From NCBI RefSeq assembly GCF_021347895.1, contig NC_067126.1, positions 35,104,482 to 35,168,481 of the forward strand: a DNA stretch of 64,000 bases, in the 5' to 3' direction. Numbering within the stretch: the stretch's first letter is position 1; each line of letters starts with the position of its first letter. Made by a program: the position numbers and the translations under genes. This document shows positions 30,911-43,950 of this stretch, piece after piece. The notes under the pieces were generated by a model that saw only the letters and a program-made list of their open reading frames with translations, searched no databases and was not told the DNA's origin. The stretch is from Acanthochromis polyacanthus (lineage: Eukaryota > Chordata > Actinopteri > Pomacentridae).

Positions 30911-33900
30911 AAGCCTGTCAATCAACAAGTTGTAATGACAGGGCAGCTTCAGAGCAAATGTTACATGGTTTCTTTCTTTAACCATAAAATCCTTGGTGAT
31001 AACCAACATTTTGAGCCCAGTGATGTATGTTGGTCAGTTTCTATACTGATACGAAGGAAATTTAACTTATTGTGTAATTATTTAGTCCAAAGAAAAAAGA
31101 AATATATTGAATATTCACACACAAAGGCGTTAGGATCTGGAAACACTGGGGATTTTTACACCATTTCCAAGCAAAATTAGTATAAAACCTGAGACACTGG
31201 CAAAGAAAGGTCAGCCCACTTTCTTTCTGTGTGTAGTCCATGTCCTGCATTGACATAACGAGTGCAGGAGAGCCAGACCAGTGGTTCTTAAACTGTGCAC
31301 CTTAGAATTAGTCATATTTATTATCATTTACAGAGATATAATCTTATATCAAGGAGTGCCTTGGAATTATTTGTTTTCCTAAACATTTTTCCATGTGATA
31401 AACATGTTTGAAAACCACCAGGCTCGATCAGATAAATATATCTCATACCTTACTAATTAGGAAAAAGCTTAATTTAGGAAATAGTTCCCCCCTTGAATTC
31501 CAAAACACAGTACTCCAAATCCATAAAAAAAATACGATTAAATTATATCTGTGTTTAGGTTAATGAATTACACCGATGTACAATAAGACAATATTGTTTA
31601 TTTTCATAGATACCAGGCCTTCTGTGTGCAAGTTAAAGATTAGAGAGGATGTGTTTTATAAGTAAATATGGAATGCAGATTTGAGATGACTGAAAATAGT
31701 TTGACTTTAGCAAACAGTTTGAATTTTTATAGTGAAATTAAAACATCTTGACAGAGCTCAGAGCTAATCTGAGATAAACTACTATATAATAAATGATTTA
31801 AATGCAGCTTTAAATGTGACTCTCGCATAAACTGTGACTCTGTGTTTGACCGCTCATTTATCTGAAGTGAAATAAAAGTTCACAACATGATGATCAGGAG
31901 TTATTTGGTCAGAACCTGAAAATGGGTTCCAAGGAGATTACGTTACCTACACTTCATCTGGCTTTGCATAGTATTCTTGTAAGTATTTTTATTTTTGAAA
32001 AAAAGTCCTAATAACACCACTACTCATACAGCTTGTTGCACAGTGAAGACAAAAGGACAGACACCGTAAACAAGTAGTATTATTTCCGATTTACATGTGA
32101 TGCACTAAAAGTACAGCAAGATATCAATTTTTAAAAGGCAAATCTATGCTAAGCAGAAGTCTGACATATTTTAAATGGGGGGGGGGGGGTATGAAAATAC
32201 ATATTCATAATATATCATCATCTTCATCTCTGACAGTCAACTGAATGAATTTGGGTTGTGGACGTGTGAGGACGTCATCCCAGATCATTTTCTTACATTT
32301 TATACGACAAAAACTAATCAATTATTCGAAAAAATAATCAACAGATTAATCGGAAGTGAAAATAATCATTTGTTGCAGTCTTGCTTGGTGAGTTTTTCAA
32401 AAACTACCATAAATATATGTTTTTATTGTGGCATTATTTATTGGTTCATGTTGCTGTCTTGTGAATTCCAGTCTTCTATGTGGGGTAGAAATCAAGGTTT
32501 TGCTGTTTTAGGCTGTTTTGGGGTCGATATTTAGCATCTAGTGCTCATTTCTTTATTGTGTTTTAGTGTATGTTTTCATTTCAGATGTTTCATTGGATGT
32601 TTTACTTGTATTTAATCATAATTTCACTTGGATGGCTGCTTTCATTGTTGCTCATTTTTTCCCTCTTGGCCACTGATCAAATTCCTTTCCAAAAACGCAA
32701 ACCGAATACTCTCCAAATTAATATCGGTGTCCACAGCAAATATTAGAATTTCAACTCACAGCTTCCAACACTGACACTAATTAGAAGCATGACTGGGCTG
32801 AGCTGTAAACCTAATTACTGAATTAGCCAGAATAGCTGAGATCCTGAAGGTCTGGCTAATGAAGTGGTGCGGTAACACTTAGTGACTGCAGTTTCACGCT
32901 CGGCAGGCTGCAGGCCTCTGAGCTCTGCTGACCCTTGTTGTTGCAGTGAAAATAATCTCTTTTCTTTTCTTTAAACTGTTAATGATTCCTAAGCCTTAAA
33001 TTCCTGCCCTGCCTGCACTTTGCTGGGCCATATGCTCCACTGCCTTCAAACATTAGAGGATCAACATCTGACACAAATGGAACGTCCAGATTACACGAAT
33101 GCGTTATCACCAAATGGTCCCAGCAGAGTTGCCTAGTGTGGAGGTGGAGGGTGGCTGGCTGGTTTGGAGAACCAACAACAGAGAACCAGAAACAGTACTG
33201 AACAGACAGAAGGATCTAGACTAACCTCTGACCTCTGGCTTGTTGTGGAAAGATAATAATGAGATAATTTAGAGTATAAAGATATAATAGTAAACCAAAA
33301 TACCAAATAGCATCAGAGGGGGGACAGAAATAAGGATAGAACGATTGTCAGCCTGGTCAATTATCTTGACTGATATTTGAAGTTCTATCGATTATCGTAT
33401 TGGAAAATATCGACAGATTAATGATAAATTAAATACTTCAGGTCTGAAGCAGCCTCCTCTCTCTGTTTGCATCATTCTGTGGTCTCAGAAATGTCTCCAA
33501 GCAGCAAAAACTAAACAAGAAACACAAACCAGGAAATGAGCTCCACTCACAGAGGCTAAGGCTACGCTAACGACTAAGCTAGAAGGCAGCCACGGATGAA
33601 ACTGAGTCTGGAAAACAATTATTATTAATAATGATTTAAGATCTGGACCTTAGTGGACAATAAAAGTGACAGAACAGCGAATAATTAATAAAAACAGGAG
33701 AACAGCAGGTGCAGCTGCAGGAAACAAACTGATTAAGCGCAGTCATACACAGAGGAGAGTTTCCTAATTTAATCGCTCCTATTTCTATTCAACAAATTCA
33801 GTTATAGTCATTTTTATTAATGAAGAATCCTAATTATGAAAGGCAGGTTTTGTGCTCTCACATGCTGTTAAAACACCAATAATCAGCATTGATATCAGCC

Positions 33901-36095
33901 CTGGAAAAACCCATGTCAGACAGAAACAGCATTTTTTTTTTTTGCAATATTCATGATTCAAATTGATTTTTTTCCCCCTCATTTTGTTACTTCTTTAAAC
34001 TTGGCAGGACTCTGAAAAACAACCAAGATGGATTCTGAAAGGAGAGGAATCCTGTTTCCCATGTGAACAGAAGCCAGCATGGGTCTGTTTCCATGGCTGG
34101 AGGCAAACAGAGGCTGTCCTCTGGTGGTATCGATTACTGCGAGGGTTGCCCCCAGACTGTGGGAGGTGAGTTTTACTGTTTCCAAGCAACTATCCACAAC
34201 ACAGAGTTCCCGGGTTTCCAGAGGTGGCGCTGAAAGAACTGACAGCGGAAGTCTGCAGGGAGAGTACATGTTCAGCCTTTAGACTGTAAACAGCCTGCAA
34301 GGATTATTGTTATGATTATTACGGTTAAATGCTGTCCCAGCTACAGGCCGACAGAATAATAAAATAAATGAAGGAAGCTTTTGTTATTGTTTTATGCTTG
34401 TAGACACAACCCAGTCAGAGGTTTAAGGCACATTTGAAGCAAAAATTGTGCAGAAATAAAGAAAAATCTATTTGAGTAACTTTTACAATCACATTTTTAG
34501 GCTTCAACAAAATACATAAATCAATGATAAACCACAAACTACAGAAATTAGACTTAATATTAAATAAATCATCAGTCTTTTGAGAGGAAAAAGAGCAGCT
34601 ATTCTAATGTTTGATGACTTGTACACCAAAATATTTTAGATTTTCGTTCATTTTATAAAATATTGGTAATATAAAATCATCTCCTTATGCAGAAAAGAAT
34701 CAGATTCATGTATTCTCAAACCACAAAGCTAACAGTTTGTTTTCTTCCTAATTATTTCTGAATCAGCAGAAGAAGAGCATCAGATGTGCAACCAAAATGT
34801 AGCTTTTAATTAAAACATTTAATATGTAAATATGTCCTAAAAGCATCTTTTAAAGCGTTTTTTTCTTCAAGCAAATAAAAATAAATTAGCATCACAACAT
34901 AAATGATTGCATATCTCTTCTTTATATATGCATAATATGGTTTATAGTTCATAGGTATGTTTCAGGAAGATAATACTTGTGGTGAAAGTTGTAAAGCTTT
35001 TATTTTGTGTGGATATATTCTATGCAATTTTGTCGTGTTTCACAGTTTTCTGAGTCATTTATGTTGCATAGATTATTGTGACAAATGCCTTAATGCTGCC
35101 TTCTTTGTAGATGTCTCTTGATAATGCGATTTTAATCTCTGTAAGATGTTTACCTCATTAAATAAATAAGTTAAAGAAAGGAATTACAGTCTTTCATGAT
35201 TGCACATAAAGTACCTGAGCAAAACCCTTGATATGCAAGTATATTTTCTGAAAGACACACACGATAAAATGCTTTTAAAGACAACAATCGTCACCCAGAT
35301 CTGTCGCTTTTAGCACAACAGTGATTCTGAAATCCTAGAGGATAAATCACTAGTCTTTGTATTTCAGCAAGTAAGTCAGTTAAATCCTCATGTGAGCACT
35401 GAAAGATAAAAGTCTCCTTTATTCTGACTGTTCTGGGATTTAGAGTTTATACTTTGTTCTCCTTATTTTGACTCCAGTCCAACTTGAGTAAAAGTCTCAA
35501 ATCGACAGTCTTTGGTGTGGAGTTCAGAGTTCAAGACTGTGTTTTGTGCTGAATCTGACTCATTTTTCTAATGCTATGTTTGTAGCATTTAAATATACGC
35601 AGGACATAAAAATACCAACATATCTGATAATGTAATGCAGCTCAATGCAGGAGAACGTTTGAGTTTGTTGTGTAGAATCAGCTCTTTCTGCAAATAATCT
35701 GTTTAGGATTAGAGACTCCTAAATTAAATTCAGTTATCTTCCAAATATTATAAATATATGCTTCGGTACTCTCTAAAAATAATGTTCAGGCTCAACAGGA
35801 AAAATTAACAAAACAGTTTGCATTATTGCTTTAGACCTATAATAACATTTAATGATAATATGTTCAACCAACAAACTACACTGAGTTATAAGAATGTTTT
35901 TTTTTTCTCTACAGTCAGAGATAGTTTTTATTTATTTTATAATTAGTAGGGAAAACACACATTTTTAAATCTGGTTACTCATGAAAATGAAGTTAGCCCA
36001 AACAGCACTCCCACGTTATTTAAGTAACATTTTTTAATGTCATGAATTTCATTACCATAATTACGAAATGAGACCTTTCTTAGGGTGGCAAACGT
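30911..36095. other. Gene-free stretch upstream of eaf2
   Basis: AT-rich with only short ORFs lacking any recognisable domain. It includes a run of 13 G at 32177-32189. The stretch around 33350-33720 has the look of a dispersed repeat (CTAAGGCTACGCTAACG...), but I cannot name it. No exon was supported. Confidence 0.6.
32177..32189 (+). repeat. Poly-G run
   Basis: Thirteen consecutive G bases in AT-rich DNA. Length may be uncertain in the assembly. Confidence 0.9.
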
Positions 36096-36320
36096 TTGGT
36101 TTTCTCCTGTAGAGGATCCAGCAGCTGGCAGAGCAGTGACACATCAGGTCAGAACCAGGATCTGGGATCTCTGCCTCCTCAGGGGGGATACAGAGGGACA
36201 TATGGGCTGAGGGGGGGCAGCTTTTATCATCTGGACCAATCAGAGGTAGAGACAGGGGGCTGTCTTATGGCTAGTGCTGCCTTCACTGGCAGTAGGAAAT
36301 ATCGATGTCTAAGAAAATCC

Positions 36321-36348
36321 TAGATAGATAGATAGATAGATAGATAGT
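36321..36348. repeat. (TAGA)n microsatellite
   Basis: About seven TAGA units. Confidence 0.95.
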
Positions 36349-36509
36349 ACGACAGTAATGCTACAAACAATGAAGAACAACAAACAGTACTGCATAAAAG
36401 AAAACTGACTGAAAAATAGACAATAAATAGGGATATATATGTGAATTCCTGACCATCACCCTCTGACCCAATTTCACAATTCACTGAAACCCATCAGCAT
36501 TGTCAGTTC

Positions 36510-36632
36510 TGTTTGCATTTTAATGTTTTTTTATACACTCGCACACCATTTTACAATAAAATAGAAAACAGTAACACGGCAGCTGCAATTTCCTTTATTT
36601 TTGGGCCTAAAAATGTTGATTTCAGGAATAGT
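36510..36632. repeat. Direct repeat, left copy
   Basis: About 120 bp, including CAGTAACACGGCAGCTGCAA and AATGTTGATTTCAGGAATA. It recurs at 37298-37416 with roughly 80% similarity by eye. It flanks the LTR-like block. Confidence 0.7.
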
Positions 36633-37300
36633 TGTTACGATCCTGCTCCAGCCCCTGCCCCTCTTTCCCCTTTCTTCCTCCTTTTCCTCCTTTCTCCTTT
36701 GGTTCCTGATCTCTTTCTGTTTTGTCCTGTCTTTTTGGCTCCCTCTGTCTGTCACCTCTCCCTCATGTCTCTTTCTCACCCTGCTTCACCTGCCTGCTAA
36801 TTACTGTAATGAGTGTCAGCTGCAGTAATCAGCTAACTCAGTTCACCTCCATCTATTTAAGCTCTCACTCATCTGCTTCAGCCCCTTGGACTTTCCACCA
36901 GGATGGAGGAAGCACATCCCGGTTTTCCCCCCACTTGGACTCTGTTTTGCTCTGACCTGTTTGTGGATATTCCCCAACTTTGTCTGCCAGTTTTGTTCCC
37001 TACTAACTCCTGGATTTCCAGAGCCCTGCTGTTTTGTCCCCTTAGTTCTGTTTCCCCTGGTTTTGTAAGTACATTGTTTTGTTGTGTGGTTTATCCCTGT
37101 TTGGTTTTGTAGTTGAGCTGTGGGGTTTTTTTTTTTTTTTTTTTTGTAGGTCTAGTCTGTAGTTTGTTTTAGTTTAGATTTGCTTTAGTTTATCTCCTGG
37201 TTTGTTCTCCCCTTTCTTTTGTTCAAATAAAGACCTGTTTCTGTTGCCACCTGTCTGTCATATGTGTCTGTGCCTGTGTTCTCCAACTCCCCCTGCAGCA
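36633..37300 (+). mobile_element. Solo-LTR-like insertion
   Basis: The ~670-bp block begins TGTTACGATCC and ends near CCCCTGCAGCA, so TG...CA ends are possible. It has a pyrimidine-rich opening, TATTTAAGC at about 36852 (promoter-like), a poly(A) signal in TTCAAATAAAGACCTG at about 37222, and a final TCTGTGCCTGTGTTC segment. This order (U3 with TATA, R with poly(A) signal, U5) is that of a Gypsy-type LTR. No internal retroviral/retrotransposon genes are adjacent, so it would be solo. No 4-6 bp target duplication was identified. ORFs in it are compositional. Confidence 0.5.
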
Positions 37301-37416
37301 TATATTTTTTTTTATACACCTACATTATTTTACAAAAAAAAACAAAAAACAGTAACATGACCGATGCAATTTCCTTCATTTTTAGGTCTAAAAATATTGA
37401 TTTCAGGAATAATATT
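37298..37416. repeat. Direct repeat, right copy
   Basis: The second copy of the ~120-bp unit (TTTTTTATACACCTACATT...GATTTCAGGAATAA) lies immediately after the LTR-like block. The two copies are in the same orientation. Confidence 0.7.
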
Positions 37417-38029
37417 CTGATCTATTCTATAATGTTGTTCCTTTACATTGTAAAGATTTTAAATGCATAAAATCTCTTACAATCCTGAATCATAAGCTAC
37501 AAAAAATTCCAAGAAATTTGATGTAGTTGCAAACTGGGAACATGTATTTGGTTTTTGTTAAAGTCAATTATGTACTTTTGCTTTTAAACATTAGACGGTC
37601 TATCATCTCTGTAGGGCCTACTCATAGTTTCCTAGTGTTTTAATTTTAAGAATAAAAAGACAGTGCACATGTCAGAGCCACAATTATCAGTTTTGTTCTG
37701 TTTTTTTAAGTCATGCTGGATTAGATGTTTCCTGGGTGAATATGCATCTATTGTTGAAGTGGGTTGCCAAAAAGTAAAGAATGACTAATCTTAAGCCCCC
37801 CAAAACATCTTTTTAACATAATTTTCCGCATTTTTTGCTATTTAAGTTGTATCACTGTCCTCCTGAGGTGAAGAAAGAAGTCAGCTGATCCACGTTTCAG
37901 AATGGGAGACTCAGTTTTACGAGCAGCACCTGAAGGCAGCACAGTTCCCAAGGAGAAACCAAAGGAACGAGGTCGTGAATCCGGGATCCTCCGTTAAAAA
38001 AAATAAAAAACCAAAACAGCACGAGGGGA

Positions 38030-38204
38030 GGAAGGAGGATAAAAAAGACGGGGCGGAGCGGGTCGGTGTCGGTGCGGTGACCGAGCAGCGTGCACGGATC
38101 CCGGGGTAGCGGTCTGCAGGAGCTCTGACGGTCCGGATCCACCGAGAAGCGGGGCATGTTCTGCGTGATGTGATGGAGGAGAAAGCGCCCTAAAGTAACT
38201 TTGA
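38030..38204 (+). promoter_or_regulatory. Candidate promoter and non-coding first exon
   Basis: An isolated CpG-rich island in AT-rich DNA. It has GGATAAAAAAGACGGGGCGG (a TATA-like box followed by a GC box at about 38038-38057). About 150 bp of GC-rich sequence follows, with short upstream ORFs starting at the ATGs near 38156-38173, and then a consensus donor A|GTGAGT at 38205. This would be the first exon of a + strand gene whose body lies to the right. No protein similarity is available, so identity is unknown. Confidence 0.4.
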
Positions 38205-41200
38205 GTGAGTAGATTTTATATTTAGTGTTTTGTGATTAAAGCAGCAGCAGCAGTTTGTTGAACCAATCAATGATGGATTCACCTGAAGCAGTGATTTCTG
38301 TGTTTGTGGTCCTCGGATGTTATTTTAAGCTGATTTCTTCCTGTTACTAAAGCAGTATTTCTACCCAGATTGCACAGCAGCTCAATTCATTGCACGTTTA
38401 TTGCCATTTTTAACATTCCCACTCAGATTTGAAGGATATTTTTGCCCTTTATCACTCCCGATCCTGTTATACTTTCTGCAAATATGATTATAGAGTAATT
38501 TATTCCTAATTTCTTCATAGGCAAAGCTCCTAGTCGCAATTTGAGGGTATTATAAATTATACTGACATTAAATCTGAATATTTTATGGAAGTATGGCTCA
38601 GAAGGCAGCATTAAAGCTTTGCTGCAAAAATATGTGCAACTCAAATGACAGAAATAAGTAAATTAACCTGCCACACCCCGCAAATAAATTAAAGAAATAC
38701 AGGAAATGTAACCAATTTGACCCAGACTGATTTCATATTGACCGTCCTGCATTCTATTTCTATACCTTGTAATCTAAATGAATATTGCAAAAATAAAACA
38801 ACTTGCATATATATGTACGTGTGTTAAATTCACGTTTTATTTTAACTAAAAGGTAAAGTCTTGACACGTATTTCAGCTCTGATTGACCTTGCTGTTGTTT
38901 TGAGGCTCAGTAATGAAGCCTCAGCTGTAAATGTTTTGGCCTAAGTGTTCCACAATCAACTATACAATCCTCAAAGTGCTCATAAAAATGGAGATTTGAA
39001 CCTTCGCAATTCATTCTCCATTTTTTAAAAATCACTGAAAGCTTCAGAGCAGCAGCTAAGTGGAACGAAGACATTACATGTGGAGTGCTATCAAAAAAGC
39101 AGCATGTTTAAATGGGGGAATTTTGGATATTTTAGCCTTTAAATGACATAAACTACCAACTGCTTGAAATTATAAATGGAGCAGCCGTCTGTGTTAGGGT
39201 TGGGGTTAGTAGTAGTTTGGTTTCTGCTTTGCAAAGCTCAGGTTGGACCCAAACACTGAAGAACTTAACGTCTTTACCTGCATGGAAGCAGAGAAACCGC
39301 TGCCAGGTTGAACTTTATTCACCTCAGAACATCATCCAACAGCCTGAATACTGTCCTCAACTTCCAACAGTCATGGAAGATTTTACCTGTGCTGTCTGTA
39401 GGATTTTACCTGCTGTTTGTTGGGTTTTTACCTGCTGTTTGGAGACTGTCCCCTGTGCTGTTTGCAGGATTTTACTTGTTTCTTGGTTTAATAGAAAACT
39501 CTGATAAAAACAGCTGAGGAGCTTCATCTGGATGATTTGCACCCTGGATGGGAGACCGTGAAGCTTCATTTTCTGCAGTCTTTTTGTGATGCCATTTAGT
39601 AAATGAAATAATAATGCACTCACTCCTTATTTCCCTATTGGGAGTCGGTGAAGTCTCTGGGATTCTCCTGGGACTCCTTCAGAACAACATTTTTCAGCGT
39701 GGTTGGGCTGCAGCAGCAGGCAGGTGACTGGAAACGCCTCCAGGGCTGATGGGAACGCTGGCCGACTTCCAGCCTGCAATCAGATAATGATAACGACTAA
39801 AACTGTTGTTTGCTCTCTAGCAGCATTTTCAGTGTTTTCTAGGAATGTAAAATCCTGTATAATGGAGCTTCAGGCCTGCTGTGCATAAATATTTGATGAA
39901 AACTGACTTTTTTTTTTTTCCTGAGGATGAGTTGCGTGACTAGAAAAGCATCTGAACTGTCAAAGGCGTTTCCCCGTAAATTGCTGCACCTCGCTGCTCT
40001 TCCTGCTCAGCATTTGGCACATTTTAACCACAAACGATCAACTCGTTAGCAGGAATCAAACGCTTGACTAATGGATTGGTTCTGCTCAAACAATAACAGT
40101 GACTGGCTCTTCTGAGGAATTTAAGTGATAAGCTGCTGTTTTAAATGAACACAGTTTACTGGAATTTACTGATGGATTCACGGAGATGCAGTTTTAAGGA
40201 TGGTGCATTGTAGTCTTGTTTATTTCACGGCTTTAACAACTTGGATTTGGTTGCAGCAGCTTTTCAGGAACCCATTTTTGTGAATTGTAAAGGTTAATAT
40301 TTCTATTTTTACGTGCACTTTGAGGATTTCTTGTCTTGCACACATGAGCAGAACTTAATTTCTGTAACTTCCTACATCATTAATATTGCACATACTTTTG
40401 CTTATACCTTTTTTAAACTGTTTTTATATATTCATATTTGCCTCCTTGGTGTGTATTGGTAGATGTGGGGATGAATATATTCTGTAAATGGGTTAATCAG
40501 AGACACAAACTAAGATTGAATCCTTGCACTTGCTGCTTTTCTTTTATAGCCTTTGAATTAATAAGTTTGCGTGTACTGGCGACAAAAGTTCTATTATTTT
40601 GTATTTTTTTGCATGAGTGATTAGCAGAAAGCATTCTAGGTTAAGTGAATCCGTCTGTTGATCTTTGAATGTGTGGCTGGCCGTGCTGCCTGTGCAGAAA
40701 AAATAATCCAAATCAGCACTCTTCACCATTTCCAGCCAGTATTTGTTGTTTTTAGGTCAAATCGCCTCTTTTCTATGGTTTCACCAAAATGTAAGATCAT
40801 TCGCTCAGCCAAGTAGAATAATGACGGTAATCACCTTGTCCTGGTTGTGGCAGCAGGGAGAGGAAACGAAGACGTTTGTCGAGGAAAAAGCAACATTTAT
40901 TTTCATAAAAATGTTAATCATGAATGATTGATTTATTTAATCTGTAGTTGTCTAAATGTTTATTTTCCGGTTTCGACTTGGAGACACGCTGGTTTGATCT
41001 GAATATTTGATGCTTCATTTGGTTTTGTTCTGACCACAGCAGGCTGTTTGAGCTGCTTTCCTGTAGTATGAGAGGTTCAAATGCAGCTCGTTGGTTTGTT
41101 TTATAGTGGTGTCAGTAAATGCAGTTAATGATGGAACTTTATATCAGAGTCTGTGATGAAATCTGAAAACACACCGCTGGTCAGTGTGTCATCATTTTAT

Positions 41201-42714
41201 AGTATCTGTTATTTGTTAGTTTGGTAGCTGAGCTTACTAAATGCAATAGTTTGGACCTGTTATCATTTAGTTAGTTACTAAATGTAGTAGTTTGGGGGGA
41301 TTTTAATGAATTAGTTAAACTTCATTAGTATTCCTCCCTTCATGCAGCCGATGACTGATAAACTAGTTTTAACACGGATCATTTAGTGAAATAAAGCTTG
41401 ATTAAAACAGAAACTTCAATATTAGGTTTTATTGTACTTTGTTCTAACAATTTAAAATAAAACTGACAAAATGAAATTATGAAAGAAGTTTATCTGAGTG
41501 TTATCTTTGTATTTGCAAACATGGGCAAATATTTTTTCAGTTTATTTTAATTCACAAACATGTAGAAAAATGTGAGGAAAATGTCAAAGTTGTTCTCTTT
41601 AAATATTTTTTGTAACTATAGAAACATTTTCTAGATTAATTGGAGGCTTTCACTCATGAACTCTGGATTTCCAGAATCGTCTCCCCAGCCCTGATTGAGA
41701 ATCTCAGTAGCAGGAAAGTCTTCACATTTAAACTTGCCATGCTCTCAGAGTTGTTTTCTTTGCACTCGATGGACTAATGTTCACCTCGCTGAGACACTTC
41801 ACACTGCAGAGCGTCATGGATTTTCCTCCATGGAGCTGCTTTGTTGCTCCTTATCTGATCTCTGCATGGACTCAGTCTGGGCGGTGATGTGATAAAAGGT
41901 CAAGCGGTGGATCTGCGCGCGCACACACACACCCTCAGCCAGCTACACAGGAGTCAGTTACAGCAGATTTAATGAGACAGGTCTCTGTCAGGCTAAGCCA
42001 GCAGTGTGTGTTTCAGGTATCCTAACGGCCCCGAGGCCCCTCATGCTAATGTGGACGCTAGCGACAGACGTTTAATGGACTGGTTGTGTTTTGGAGACTG
42101 GACAGAGTGTAATTACCTTCTATTAACTCTCTGAGATCAGGTGCTGTTTTTATTTACTCCACTCACTCCAATTACTGTGATCCTAAGTTAGTCATTAAAA
42201 GATTAAGGCTGGATTTTATAAGCTGCTTTTTTTGAACAGCATACAAATGAGTAGAAAATGACAGCAGTTTATCTCAGTGTTGTGTTGACTGACGTGTTCC
42301 TGTTAGTATAAATTTCTCTGAATACTTGTACAGCTATATACGATGGTTTCAGTACCCAGTCTGTCCATCAAACTGGCTTAAAACGCAGATTAAAAAGCTG
42401 CACTCAAACACAGTCTGGTTTTGTATATTTGTATTTTTAGCTAACAAACTGCTTCTTTAAGCTGATAGAAGAAAGTATGATGTCATGTTGTGGATAAGTC
42501 TTCCAAATGAATGCTTTTGTGCAACCATAAATGAGCTAATGTTTGTGGTTTTGATAATGGACATAGAACTAACAGCTAAGCTTCAGTTTGATTATTTTAC
42601 ATGTGAATTTGCAATATTCTGGGATTGTGGTACACAGTCTTCAGTTTTCTGCTGATTGAAAGTGCAGGGAAAAGCTCCTAGATTTGGAGCTCATTTATAA
42701 ACTTTCCTGCAGTG
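38205..42714. other. Gene-free stretch
   Basis: No coding exon was recognised. There is a small minisatellite at 39372-39483; otherwise it is unique-looking AT-rich DNA. It may be an intron if the 38.1-kb first exon is real. Confidence 0.55.
39372..39483. repeat. Degenerate 22-24 bp minisatellite
   Basis: About five units of (A)GGATTTTACCTGCTGTTTG type, with variation between units. The ORFs crossing it on both strands reflect the repeat. Confidence 0.65.
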
Positions 42715-42873
42715 GTCGGGGGGTGAATCTGAGCGTGAATGGTTTTCTGTGTCAGCCCTGTGATAGAATGACAGTTTGTCCACCCAGCTTCTCATCCAGT
42801 GTCAGGCGGCTCCAGCCTCCATGACCTTCCAGGGGATCAGCGAGTATAGATAATGGATGGATGATTCCAACCG
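42715..42873 (+). mobile_element. Degenerate SINE/LINE 3' tail
   Basis: The sequence CGGCTCCAGCCTCCATGACC, then AGGGGATCAGCGAGTATAGATAATGGATGGATG, matches the ending shared by many teleost non-LTR elements (GGCTCCAGC...GACCC...GGGATAAGCGGGTATAGAAAATGGATGGATGG). The body is heavily eroded. Confidence 0.65.
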
Positions 42874-43289
42874 TGTACCGCACATCCAGTTCTAGCAGTT
42901 TTCTCCGACTTGGTAAAAATTTCACCTCGGCTGTCTCAGAAATGCCATTTACGTCTGAAGCTGCAACTGTTTAGCAACCTATGTAGAAATGTAATGTAGA
43001 AACCTTCTACTTTGTGCTGACATCATTCTGAAGGCCTTGACTGGAGGAATGTGAGTCTTGATTCCAGAGCACAGCGATTACACCTGCATGAAATACCGAG
43101 AAAATGTGAAGAATCTGTGATCCGCAGTACAAGGTTGATGATGGGAACATTTTTGGAGACTTTTATTTTGGAATTCAAGGCAAAGCAACTAGCGTGAGTG
43201 AAATGACATCGATAATGGGAGAATATTCACGACAGCAAAAGAACATCGGAGCTCAACAAATAAATCAACAAAATACGTATAGGCAACAT

Positions 43290-43950
43290 TTTGAATGTCA
43301 AAATCAAATCAGGTTCGTTGAAACGGCAGGTTTAAAGCAACCAAAGGGCCGGACAGCTTAACAGCCAGCGATCAGTTTGGTTTGAAAAACTTTTATCTGC
43401 ACAAAAAAACACTTAAGGGATAAAAAAAAACTACGAAACATAACATGGACTCTTTAAGCAGGTAAGATTAGATCTACCTTCCTGCAAGCCAAGATAAGAT
43501 TAACTTTCATCCAGTTCTAAACTGTATAATGATGTATTTTATGATAAATTACATTTACTTGTGCAAAACTGTGAATGTCAAATCACGTCAACTTTATTTA
43601 GACAGCACATTTTCAACAGCCGAAGTGTTAGATGTGTTAACAGCCAGAAGAACTTTTATATGCGCGCACACACACAAAAACACTCAAAGAAAGGGAAAAC
43701 CTCAAACAATAAAACATATGGGCTGTTTAAGCAGGTAAGATTAGATCTACTTTCCCACCTGCTACAACAGTAAATGTCAAATTGGTTAAAATCCAGTTCT
43801 AGACTGCATAATAATGTAAATATGTCATGATAAAATACATTTACTCGTGCAAAGTTGTGAAAATCAAATCACGTTTATTTAAACAGTCAAACACGTTAAA
43901 ATCCGGTGATCAGTTTGTGAGAATAGAAACGAGAATAAAATACGAAAAAG
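43290..43950 (+). repeat. ~280-bp tandem repeat, about 2.3 units
   Basis: Recurring landmarks at a constant offset are AATCAAATCACGTTTATTTA-like (43293, 43575, 43860), TTTAAGCAGGTAAGATTAGA (43454, 43729), ATCCAGTTCTA-A-ACTG-ATAAT, and ACATTTACTTGTGCAAA. Offsets are 274-286 bp. Units differ by many substitutions and indels, so it is an old duplication. Confidence 0.75.

Noticed and set aside
34215..34235. A further CTCF-like site (TTCCAGAGGTGGCGCTG)
   Set aside because: One base is missing inside the core relative to the consensus, so the spacing does not fit.
36096..36323. A 75-residue ORF preceded by an acceptor-like CTCCTGTAG
   Set aside because: No similarity, repeat-like ending at a TAGA microsatellite, and no convincing donor partner.
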